From: Entoloma clypeatum
Taxonomy: Eukaryota > Basidiomycota > Agaricomycetes > Agaricales > Entolomataceae
Assembly: GCA_963565915.1 (NCBI GenBank)
Contig: OY751488.1
Span: 1,488,001-1,552,000, forward strand
Direction of reading: 5' to 3'
Length of the DNA: 64,000 nt
A program made the position numbers and the translations under genes. Position 1 is the stretch's first letter, and the number at the start of each line of letters is the position of its first letter. The notes below the pieces were generated by a model that worked only from the letters and a program-made list of their open reading frames with translations, was not told where the DNA came from and searched no databases. Shown piece after piece: positions 44,236 to 53,206 of this stretch.

Positions 44236-44754
44236 GACAACTCACCAAGTTTAGACTGGAATGTTTTTATACACCCTCCAGGAGCCTTCCCCTATGCTCT
44301 CGTCGTTCCTCAATATTTCAGCCTTGATGACCCCCAACCCCGCCATGTATTGTTTGGGTAACGGATCATAGAGAATTTCAACTTGCTGCAACAGATAAAA
44401 CTCAGTGAGTCAGCGACTGACCTGAAGACCATGGATTGCGATGGTGAGAGGGAGTATTCCGCCATGAGTTGTCAAATCGAGTAGCATCTATAGGCTCTGT
44501 GTAGCCTATTTCGTGGTCTCGCTATCAATTGAGCATGGGCGCCAAAGCCATTATTGTTCCGACGCACTAACCCTGCCGGCTACAGTGGTACTGCATTCCG
44601 AACTACTGAATTTATTGTTTCTCTCCATTTTGAACTAACCTTTGTGAATTGTTGATCAAGCTCACTTTTGTTTCAGTATATTTCTTTACATTCATCCCTG
44701 AGATTGCTGAAATACATATGGCATACATCAATGGTGAACATATGGAGATATGTT

Positions 44755-44834
44755 ATTTGTCCCAGCTCCACAAGTAAACACAAATCCTGAGCAGTAAAAA
44801 AGTGAAATCGGGTCTATCGATACTTAGTTAGCTG
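44755..44834 (-). repeat. Right terminal inverted repeat of the Tc1-like element
   Basis: Reverse complement reads CAGCTAACTAAGTATCGATA..., followed on the genomic plus strand by the TA duplication at 44835-44836. Confidence 0.8.
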
Positions 44835-44836
44835 TA

Positions 44837-45370
44837 GGGCGCGGCCGATTTTTTTTTCCACCCGGAAAAATTCTCGACTCCTATAGTGGGCACGAGCAAT
44901 TCACGGTTAATTTAAACTCCGTCAGGTGATCTCTTCCGTCCAAAACTGACAAAATTTATGGCAAGTTTTACCAGAGCATGAACCACCAACAATGGCGAGA
45001 AGTTTGTATGGAGACTTTTGGTTGGAATAGAATTCTATATGTATTGTATTTGGCAAAACACGAAAATTCTTCTTGAATGACAGTGAACACATGTTCCTCC
45101 TAGCCAATGCACACCCTTCCACCTCCGAAAATGCAATTCTGCCAAATAGAATACAAGTAGAATCAACATTCAATGTGTTGCTGATAGTCAGTTTGGTTAT
45201 AAGTGCTTGTGTTCAGCTTGCACCAGATCCACCACAATTTGAGGGAAATACTCTGTTTATGTAATCAAATTGGTGCGTCGCGACGCATCTTGGCGTAGCA
45301 ACAAATCAACTGCCTTCAACCGTTCAACGAAACTCCTGTCCTCCCTCCTTAAAAACACTTCCCCCACCCC
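44837..45370. other. Right flank of the Tc1-like element, no gene recognised
   Basis: Contains open frames below 85 codons without motifs. An inverted word gcgtcgcgacgc lies at about 45273-45284. Confidence 0.35.
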
Positions 45371-45415
45371 AATACATGTATGGGAAATCTCAAAAAGATT
45401 TTCCGGTGGAGTCCA

Positions 45416-45727
45416 TGTTGAAACTTTTCCATCATGTAGATTAGATTAGATTAGATTACATCACGTGACCATTTACACATCTTCGATTACATACTTATTT
45501 GGTTGGTACAAACAGTAGTACGGTATATAAGACCAGGAAACTGTCAATATCAACAAGTTGTCTCTTGACTCTTAACCAGCTCCATCACTCTCATCAGCCT
45601 CAACCACTCTCACCAGCCTCACCCTCCCAAACCATGTAAGTGGCTAGAACAGTTAAGTAGAGTACTTCCACACTGTAGCTGTGTTGCTCAGTACGCCTGT
45701 GGCTAGCGCCCAGGTGGAACTTCAACA
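45416..45727 (+). repeat. Solo LTR of family A (A3)
   Basis: 312 bp, TGTTGAAAC...CTTCAACA, with GTCCA duplicated on both sides (45411-45415 and 45728-45732). No internal sequence: a solo LTR left by recombination. It sits in the front part of the decayed gene. Confidence 0.92.
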
Positions 45728-47564
45728 GTCCACACAGGAAATGGTCAGCTTCCCAACAAGAAAATGCTTCATCCCTCAGATCTTCTACCACAATGCTGGA
45801 TGATAATGCCTGACTGAACAAAGAAAATGATGACCCGTTGCAGGGTCAGGTCGAGTGTGGACAACTCTATGAGACACACTTCTGAAACGAGAGGAAGAAA
45901 TTGAGCCGTGCCATCAAGGCACTTACCCGGGTCAAGAATCTTCTTGGTGTGTCCAAATCTAGCCAACAAGCCACAGCGGCTGAGGTCCAGGGTATCCAAA
46001 TGGACTTGGAGAATACACAGGAGGAGCTTTCCCAGGCTTACGAGTGAGTTATGAAGCTAAAGAAGAAGAACCATTCACTTTCTATGCAGGTCTTGCGAGC
46101 ATCCAATCAAAAGGCCCGAGCTGTTGAGAAAGTGCTCAAGGACAGTGATGCCAGTGGGGCAGGAAATGCTAGTACATTCCATATCAAAAAGAAGGGAATA
46201 ATCACCAATGAAACACGCTCTCTCGTTTGCGATCTGGTGGCAATTGGGGTGCCTGCAATGCATGTCAAGCCAACTATAGAACAAGTATCCCAAGCTGTCG
46301 GCACTTGTCTTGAAGGAGATTTGAGTAACCGGAGTGTTCGTCATATCTGCCTGGAGGGTGGAATTGCTGTGCAGATACAGATTGCAGATGAGATCTCGAA
46401 AGCAAGCAGTGAGTTAAATACAGGAGATCTTCAACAATAAACTGACGAGATAATGTGCCATACAGGTGTCACAATTAGCGGTGATGGAACAAGCCACAAA
46501 AATACAAACTATGAGTCCCGCTGCGCAAATATCATTTCCAGCAATGGCGAAAATCAAACCTTGTTCCTTGGTATTACACCAGCCGTCAATCATACGAGCA
46601 AGGAACAATTGGCTGGTTGGACACACCTCATTGAATCATTCTTCAAGCTTCTCAGTGATTACTTAAAGATTGTTGATCCTAATGCAATTGTCGACTTCCG
46701 AATATTCTATCAATTATTGAAAGGGATGAATACCGACCACGCAGAGGATCAAAAGAAACTGGCGCGGTTAATAAAGGCTGTTAAGGAGGCATATGAGCGC
46801 GAGTGCTGAGGAGAAAAAATCTTCAAAAGGATGAATCTCGAGGAGATGCTTCCTCTGCTTATCCAAATGAGCCAAAACACTGTAGCTACGGCTGGTGGAC
46901 CAGATGCATGGGATGGGCTGTCAGAAAAGGAACAGGATGAACTTAATCTGTGTGCATACCGGGATATATGTCTAAAGCTTGGAAGGGATGACTACGATTC
47001 CATGTCGGACACAGACAAACGGATTGTTGACTTCTTCATTTGGGCTGGATGCTGCATGCACAAGGAGCTCAATTCGGTCAAGGGGGGGAATGCGCATATG
47101 ATAGTCTGGTGGAGCGAGAACAACATTCCGGGCCCCATCAAATTAATGAATTGAGATAATGCGGCAGCATCAGAGATTGGGAATTCTGCTACGAAAACAA
47201 GAGCAGCAGACGTATCAGAGGCAGGGGCAGTCAAGTTAACAAGCTTGGCAGGTGCTATCTTCAACCACAAGGATGACAAGAAAGGCCAACATGACACTCT
47301 CCGCTTCTTTTTCAAACACTCAATTGGACATTACATCGGGTTCCCTGACATGAGCAACACACACTATCAATCACACTGTGAAGCAGCAGCCGAGTTACTG
47401 GTTCATCAAAAACTCTATGTCGAATTCCTTGGCCTCGTAAAGGACAAGAAAGAGGCCCGTACGCTAAACCATATGGAAAACAACGTCTTCAAGGCCCTAC
47501 ATGATATTCCTACCATCCACGAGCTATGCGTTCTGGCACTATATTCACAATCTATCAGTCACCC

Positions 47565-47722
47565 TGGTGAGGTGGGAGCGGTCAGGCAGACTCGGAGCAG
47601 GGCTCGACGAGGGCAGGGCAAGGTCGCGGTATGATAGCAAGTGGTGTGTCTACAACAGCTGGAACATGCTATATAGTCTATGTCACGTGACCGTGTGGAG
47701 TCGGGCCAGAGGCCCTACTCCA
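47565..47722 (-). repeat. 3' LTR (minus orientation) of the gag-only element
   Basis: 158 bp; differs from the other copy at seven positions, mostly CpG transitions such as cgtgaccg/catgacca. Confidence 0.85.
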
Positions 47723-47735
47723 GGTGCCCCCCTTT

Positions 47736-49007
47736 TTATATGGCGGCGTCCTCGTCACCTCTAGAAACACTTCCTTCAAGAAATGCTGTGAGAGGCTGAA
47801 GTCCATCCCCTAAGGTCTTGAGGGCTCGTCCAAGGATGGGGTCGTAGGCCTGATACCAGATGTTTTGTTGAGGGGAAGAGGTGGTATGGTGGTGCCGAGT
47901 ACGACAGCGCGAAAGTTGAGGTAGGGTAGGTGTGTCATTTGGTTGGTTGTGACAAGATCGGCGGGGCTGAGCCTGGCATCTCCGAGAGCGATGTCGAAGC
48001 GTTGCGAATGGCTCGGATGAGGGGGAACGGAGCACGGAGAGGTCGCGTGGAGGTAGTTGTGATGTGGTTGGAAGCGATGTGGCATCTGTCGCCCAATCGA
48101 GAGGTTCTGGCAGAGATGGGGATGTGGTCGTAGGCATGGGCACAGATACAGGTGGGGATGGAGACAACGGAGGTGCCATGGTTGTGGTGGAAGGTGGAGG
48201 GGCTGCCTTGCTTCCTTTGTTGTACCCTCCTATGTATCCTGTTTGTTGTCCTTCCTTGAATGCGAGGCGCCACACCATCGGTATGTAGCCGTAAAGGACG
48301 GGGTGGTCGTGCGATAGCTGTTCGACGACGGCAAACAGTTCCGGGGCCAGTACCGCTTCTGGTACTCGGATGGGTAGGGGGAAAGAGGGGCGTGACAGGG
48401 GGCTCGCAGGTGCGGATGTGGGGGTCGGTGGACCTGGGAACGAGGACGGCGATGGCGATGGGAACATGGACACGGACGCGGACATGGGCGTCAATGGCGG
48501 CATGGCTGCAGGGGCCGCAGATGTGGACAGAGATGGTGATGTGGACAGCGGCGATGCGGAGGGAGACAGAGACAGAGAAGGAGACGGGGGCCTGTCGGCA
48601 GACACGGGCGTTGATGTGAGTACAGGCGGGGACGTGGGCGATGCGGCAGGTCTTGTTTCGTTGAAGGCTGTTGCCCTTCCTTTCTCATATCCTGCCTTTC
48701 TGCCCTCTTCAAAGGCCGCGTCGTACTGCCTCATAACCATCTCCTCGAGCTGGTAGTTATCGAGGTATAGGGCGTGGGAGAGCTCTAGTCCGGGTGTTGG
48801 TGGTGGTATTCTGTCGATGTAGCACTGGATGAGGTGTGGTGGAATCATGATGCGAGTTCGTGGTGACGTTGACGGAGGTGGCTGTGCTGTCAGAATGGGT
48901 TCGTTACTCAGCGGCTCAGAGGGGGTAATAGCGGGGGCTGTCGGTTCTGTAGATGGGGTCGAGGTATTCTTTTTGTTGGCTTTCTTCTTATTTGTTTGGG
49001 GTGGCAT
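47736..49007 (-). CDS. Gag-like protein of the small LTR element
   Basis: 423 residues, one exon, filling most of the element. N-terminal MPPQTNKKKANKKNTSTPS, then a Pro/Ser/Thr-rich region interrupted by two similar patches, MRQYDAAFEEGRKAGYEKGR and VWRLAFKEGQQTGYIGGYNK, which look like an internal duplication (F.EG...GY..G). There are no catalytic motifs and no zinc knuckle. A role as a structural Gag-like protein is inferred from position between LTRs; it may instead be a captured host ORF. Confidence 0.5.
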   Translation of the reverse strand: MPPQTNKKKANKKNTSTPSTEPTAPAITPSEPLSNEPILTAQPPPSTSPRTRIMIPPHLIQCYIDRIPPPTPGLELSHALYLDNYQLEEMVMRQYDAAFEEGRKAGYEKGRATAFNETRPAASPTSPPVLTSTPVSADRPPSPSLSLSPSASPLSTSPSLSTSAAPAAMPPLTPMSASVSMFPSPSPSSFPGPPTPTSAPASPLSRPSFPLPIRVPEAVLAPELFAVVEQLSHDHPVLYGYIPMVWRLAFKEGQQTGYIGGYNKGSKAAPPPSTTTMAPPLSPSPPVSVPMPTTTSPSLPEPLDWATDATSLPTTSQLPPRDLSVLRSPSSEPFATLRHRSRRCQAQPRRSCHNQPNDTPTLPQLSRCRTRHHHTTSSPQQNIWYQAYDPILGRALKTLGDGLQPLTAFLEGSVSRGDEDAAI

Positions 49008-49261
49008 AACAACGTCGCGGCTTGTGACGTGTCAGGGAGTAGTGGGTTCTCGGGTGCAAAAACTGTAACTGTCGCTGTAACGCTGTCTATTCTTCTCTAG
49101 GTTTCGGGTTCTCTACTTCTCCAGTTTTCCATGTCTCTGTGCGCAGGGATAAAATTCTAAAAAATAAAACAGTGTGGCAAACGGTGCAAAGGTCGACTGC
49201 AGGTGGTTGGCCAAGGTCACGAAAGGTGCATTAGAGTACGAATCGCACTGTCATCACCACG

Positions 49262-49419
49262 TGGTGAGGTGGAAGTGGTCAGGCAGACTCGGAGCAGGGC
49301 TCGACGAGGGCAGGGCAAGGTCGCGGTATGATAGCAAGTGGTGTGTCTACAACAGCTGGAACATGCTATATAGTCTACGTCACATGACCATGTGGAGTTG
49401 GGCCAGAGGCCCGACTCCA
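49262..49419 (-). repeat. 5' LTR (minus orientation) of the gag-only element
   Basis: 158 bp, TG...CA on minus, TATA-like box tatatag inside. Confidence 0.85.
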
Positions 49420-50601
49420 ACCCTTACATGTGACAGGTACGGGGAGAGAATCATACCAATGTGCTCGACCTTGGACCCCTTCATGACCGTGTGATCAAAC
49501 ACTGCGAGGCTATCATTCAAGACCCTGATCTCTTGATTGGTCCAGGCACAAATCACGTCACCGGTGTGATGGATGTGAAATTGTGGGAATGGCCCAAAGT
49601 CATCTATGACATTTTAAGGCGTTCATCGAACTTACCCTACCTTCGGCCACTACTCGTCGCATTTTTCAAGGGCGCGTTGGAGACATGGCATTGATTCTCA
49701 GCCAAATATGCCCCTGGAGGTGTTATTGCAAGTTCTTCACATGCGGAGCATCAGATGGCATGGATGAAGCCCATGAACAACGATAACGAAGGAGCCTTGG
49801 GTTCCTATCAAGTGACTCAGCGACGAAACCCTAACATGACAATGCAGACATACAATGCACGCAAGATGTACAAACAAAACAAGACAGGAGATTACCTCGA
49901 AGCTATGCCAGTACTGGATCATACAGTCATTCGGGGACTGGCGCGTGAGGCCGATCAGAACCAGAATGAGAAGAAGAGGTGGGAGGCACAGGCAGAATAT
50001 GATTGCGCGGTCGTTCGAAAAAAGCTTGAGAAAGATCACATTCGCCAGCAAAAGCAAGATGCGAAGGCAGACCGGTTAAAGGAGGTGGTTCCATGGCTGG
50101 AGGCTGAGGAGCTTGTGAATAGGAGGTTCTTGGTGGTGGAGCTGGAGCTTCAACTCGAATGGCATCGGCAGTGGGACACAGATGGGAAGATACCTCTGAA
50201 GAGCAAACTTCCAAACAAGGCCCTCAAGGTTGCTGCATTGAAAGACGTGATAGAACGATTCAATAGGCTAGGGAGGGGAGTCGGAACCAACTCACAGCCC
50301 AATCAAGGCAGTGGCGAGGCATCTGGAAGCATGGATGGACCTGAGAAGGATGATAGTGACGATGAAATGCTATTATACCATTAACTAAGCTGCAACCTGG
50401 TTGTAATTGTACTTTACCTGGACATATAATAGTAGTTCTGAACTTATTTGTCGTGCGGGGGCATCAAAATAAGGAGAAGAACGTGAGAGGAACATCAATC
50501 GCGAGGATTTGCCACAGAAACACAGTTTGGTCATTACATAAGCTCACACATTTCGAATCGAGGTTGCCAGAGCCCACCTATAGATATTTCATCTATAGTG
50601 T

Positions 50602-50860
50602 CATGTGTCCAATCCCATGATGTACAAATAATGTACAAATAAGTAGACTAGTATATAAGACTGTTCTTATTCTCTGTGCAATATAATGCTCTTACCGAGT
50701 AACCCCCACCTGCAAACACCTCTCAAGGTTAGTAGTAGGTTTCACCTCTATCGTAGAATACATGTTCCACAGCACATAGCTTAGAGTATACTAGGACTGC
50801 AAGACAACACACCCACTGTGATAACCTCCGGTGTTGATGTGATTGTATGCTGTTCTAACA
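50602..50860 (+). repeat. Solo LTR fragment of copia family B
   Basis: Matches the 3' 260 bp of the LTR at 18199-18497, from catgtg(c/t)(t/c)caa to ctgttc(c/t)aaca. The 5' end is missing. Confidence 0.8.
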
Positions 50861-51102
50861 CAGAGTTAACTGGTAGACACATGTATGGAGGCGGATGGGC
50901 ATCATGATCATCAGGGTGTTATTGCCTGGATCTGCTTGCTCATTGCGCTACATGATGATGTAGGATTAAACATCCACATAATCATTAATGTTGTATGTAC
51001 AGATCGAGGTGCACTTGATCTATTGTGTTCACAATGTAGCAGCATTGAGTCTACTAAGACTGCCAGCGATGAGCGCAATGGCAAGTCTGAGGGCTCATAA
51101 CC
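50861..51102. other. Unassigned 242-bp segment between two inverted family B LTR fragments
   Basis: Contains a 71-codon open frame without motifs. Its position between oppositely oriented LTR pieces suggests rearranged transposon DNA. Confidence 0.3.
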
Positions 51103-51319
51103 TGTTGGAATAGCATACAATCACATCAACGCTGGAGGTGATCACAGCAGATGTGTCATCTTGCAGTCCTAGTATACTCTATGCTAAAGACTACTAATCG
51201 TGTATCTATGATAGAGGGGGAACCTTACTACTAACCTTGTGAGGTGTTTGCAAGGTGGGGGTTACTTGGTAAGAGTGTTATATTGCACAGAGAATAAGGC
51301 CAGTCTTATATACTACTGT
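51103..51319 (-). repeat. Inverted LTR fragment of copia family B
   Basis: Starts TGTTGGAATAGCATAC (reverse complement of the LTR end) and matches to tatatact near 51319, then the homology stops. Confidence 0.8.
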
Positions 51320-51519
51320 ACCTTTTCGACCAAGTGTTCAGTCACAGGTCACACCAAACTGTGAACTGAACATTGCACCTGATCTTCCCACAACTTAAGC
51401 CAAATATGCCTTGTTGATCCGGTGTCTCAACAAGGCAAAACTGCCTTGAAAGCACTAAATGCCCGACACCAGCGTCAAATTGTTGCTTAATTCTGAGCCT
51501 CCAGCCATAATTCTCTAAG

Positions 51520-51736
51520 TCCCTCACCACTGGTGTTTGTTTGTCATCACCTTTGTTTGGCAACCTCCCATCAATGTTGCTCCTCTCCATCAATGACCCT
51601 CCCACGCCATCAACGGTGTTTGGCTATGTCCTCCCACGCCATCAAAGCGCCTCCTGAACCCTTTCCTGCCATCAACATGTCTTGTGGACCCTTATCCATC
51701 ATCAAACACCTCTCGTTTCCCTCTTTGGCACATTCC
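51520..51736 (+). repeat. C/T-rich degenerate repeats similar in style to KDZ terminal repeats
   Basis: Irregular units with ccatcaa(c/t)g, ccctcccacgccatcaa and ctttggcaacctccc. Word usage resembles the KDZ arms at 24.5-25.1 kb; possibly the remnant of a related element end. Confidence 0.35.
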
Positions 51737-52194
51737 TGTTATGGTTGACAAACCCATGCAATGCTTAGGCAGAGAGGCTTAAGTAGCAAAGGCGGATACC
51801 AAGGTGATTGCTGTATCTGGGGAATACATGCAATGTATGTACCCTATATATACTAGAAGGTCGAGTCATCTAGATGACTCTAGAGCGGTTCCGGTCTGAC
51901 TCCAGAAGCGGACCCAGAGTAGGTGTCTATGGTAACTGCTGCGGCATGAGTCAGAGTATCTAAGTATAGTCCAATAAGTAACACAATGTCAAGGATGTGT
52001 GAGAGTAACCATCTAGATATGGTAATGATGACCATACTGTAGTGAGTAAGCGGAGGCCGGGGCCCGAATGATGTAAAAGTGAATAGTAAGCCTGAAACCA
52101 ATAGATAAGATGAAACTGGCCATTAATCAGATAAGGCCTCTATGTCTTGTATCTTGTCTGAGCGATCAATGCCATGGATAGCGAATCCATAACA
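51737..52194 (+). repeat. Solo LTR of a third LTR family (458 bp)
   Basis: Begins TGTTATGG, ends CCATAACA (8-bp perfect terminal inversion), flanked by ATTCC on both sides (51732-51736 and 52195-52199). Contains TATA-like ctatatatactag at about 51844. Not similar to LTR families A or B. The orientation is assumed from the TATA box. Confidence 0.8.
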
Positions 52195-52418
52195 ATTCCC
52201 ACACCCCTCTCTCACATCAGAACCCTCTGTCCCTCTGTCCCCCGTCACCTCACCTCACCTCCACCTTCCCCATGCCTCCTATGCCTCCAAGGTCTTCTCC
52301 CCTCCCACCTGTGAGTATGTGTACACTGTAGGTGGTATACATAGTCTCCTATATTACCCTACATACACATAACATCAACACCACCCCCTTCCCCTTACCT
52401 GTACACATGTATTATGAG

Positions 52419-52826
52419 TTAGATACATGTATACTACTTCTAATACACAGTATAACATACCAAGACTTATTACCAATGATTCCCTTGAGGTATACTCTGA
52501 TTAAATAAGCTAAAAAGCGGTCAGAAACTGAGGAATGGGAAGAAGCACATACCTCCCCTCTAGGTACTAGTGTCCCCACCCCTCTTCCACCCTTCCTGGG
52601 GTGGCTACATACCTTCCCCCATCCACTAATATACTCTGTAATGGACCCACAGGTGGCAGCTTGGGGTGGGGACACTAGTACCTAGAGGGGAGGTATGTGC
52701 TTCTCCCCATTCCTCAGTTTCTGACCACTTTTTAGCTTATTTAATCAGAGTATACCTCAAGGGAATCATTGGTAATAAGTCTTGGTATGTTATACTGTGT
52801 ATTAGAAGTAGTATACATGTATCTAA
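52419..52826. repeat. Foldback repeat: 164-bp inverted arms, 80-bp loop
   Basis: Left arm 52419-52582 (ttagatacatgtatac...gtgtccccacccc) and right arm 52663-52826 are reverse complements with about three mismatches. The right arm stops exactly where the LTR of copia A4 begins. A diverged single-arm copy lies at 18610-18815. It may be a foldback transposon or a miniature element; a transcript would form long double-stranded RNA. Confidence 0.85.
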
Positions 52827-53138
52827 TGTTGAAGTTCCACCTGGGCACTAGCCACAGGCGTACTGAGCAACACAGCTACAGTGTGGAAGTACTCTACTTA
52901 ACTGTTCTAGCCACTTACATGGTTTGGGAGGGTGAGGCTGGTGAGAGCGGTTGAGGCTGATGAGAGCGATGGAGCTGGTTAAGAGTCAAGAGACAACTTA
53001 TTGATATTGACAGTTTCCTGGTCTTATATACCGTACTACTGTTTGTACCAACCAAATAAGTATGTAATTGAAGATGTGTAAATGGTCACGTGATGTAATC
53101 TAATCTAATCTAATCTATGTGATGGAAAAGTTTCAACA
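52827..53138 (-). repeat. 3' LTR of copia A4
   Basis: 312 bp, reverse complement TGTTGAAAC...GGAACTTCAACA, four GATTA-type units. Confidence 0.92.
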
Positions 53139-53206
53139 CCCCCCCATATTTAGTACATACTTCTAAATACATCTTACTTTTTCCCATATAGGTACTCTCT
53201 CTTCGT

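Larger units (their letters stand above)
35285..44834 (+). mobile_element. Tc1/mariner-like transposon with cargo gene, split by copia A2
   Basis: Terminal inverted repeats start CAGCTAACTAAGTAT at 35285 and end with the reverse complement at 44834, each next to TA (35283-35284 and 44835-44836). The first 67 bp match with one change; weaker match continues to about 80 bp. Without copia A2 (35592-41411) and its 5-bp duplication the element is about 3.7 kb, longer than a minimal Tc1. It encodes a transposase on plus and a second, unrelated gene on minus. Confidence 0.8.
47565..49419 (-). mobile_element. Small gag-only LTR retroelement with 158-bp LTRs
   Basis: Direct repeats 47565-47722 and 49262-49419 (158 bp each, seven differences) begin TGGTGAGG and end CTCCA on plus, TGGAGT...CACCA on minus. 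Flanking ACCC duplication (47561-47564 and 49420-49423; five bases ACCCT if the ends are shifted by one). The LTR has a TATA box on minus (gactatatagcatg), and an A/G tract aaaaaggggggcacc precedes the 3' LTR on minus, so the element reads on minus. Internal DNA is 1.5 kb with one long ORF. There is no protease, integrase or RT. It resembles the non-autonomous terminal-repeat retrotransposons with a GAG domain (TR-GAG) described in plants. Confidence 0.75.
45376..50384 (+). pseudogene. Decayed gene of an agaricomycete multicopy-type family, function unknown
   Basis: Recognised as a family met repeatedly in mushroom genomes, without known function. A front ATG (45376) precedes a solo LTR. Then KRKLSRAIKALTRVKNLLGV-like coiled coil, LKKKNHSLSMQVLRAS, HIKKKGIITNETRSLVCDLV, an intron at about 46410-46465, ISGDGTSHKNTNYES, GMNTDHAEDQKKLARL, DFFIWAGCCMHKELNSVKGG, SLAGAIFNHKDDKKGQ and NHMENNVFKALHDIPTIHEL. 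The frame is split at SHP by the LTR element 47565-49419 and resumes with YM, then LDLGPLHDRV, LLVAFFKGALETWH, NNDNEGALGSYQVTQRRNP and a coiled-coil end at 50384. At least five stops are TGA where the family has Arg (before VMKLKK, after REC, after LMN, after YM, after ETWH), as expected from CGA to TGA. A transposon origin is possible. Confidence 0.65.

Noticed and set aside
48060..48760. Plus-strand frames with Gly/Asp repeats (128 and 119 codons)
   Set aside because: Antisense shadow of the Pro/Ser-rich 423-residue ORF on the minus strand.
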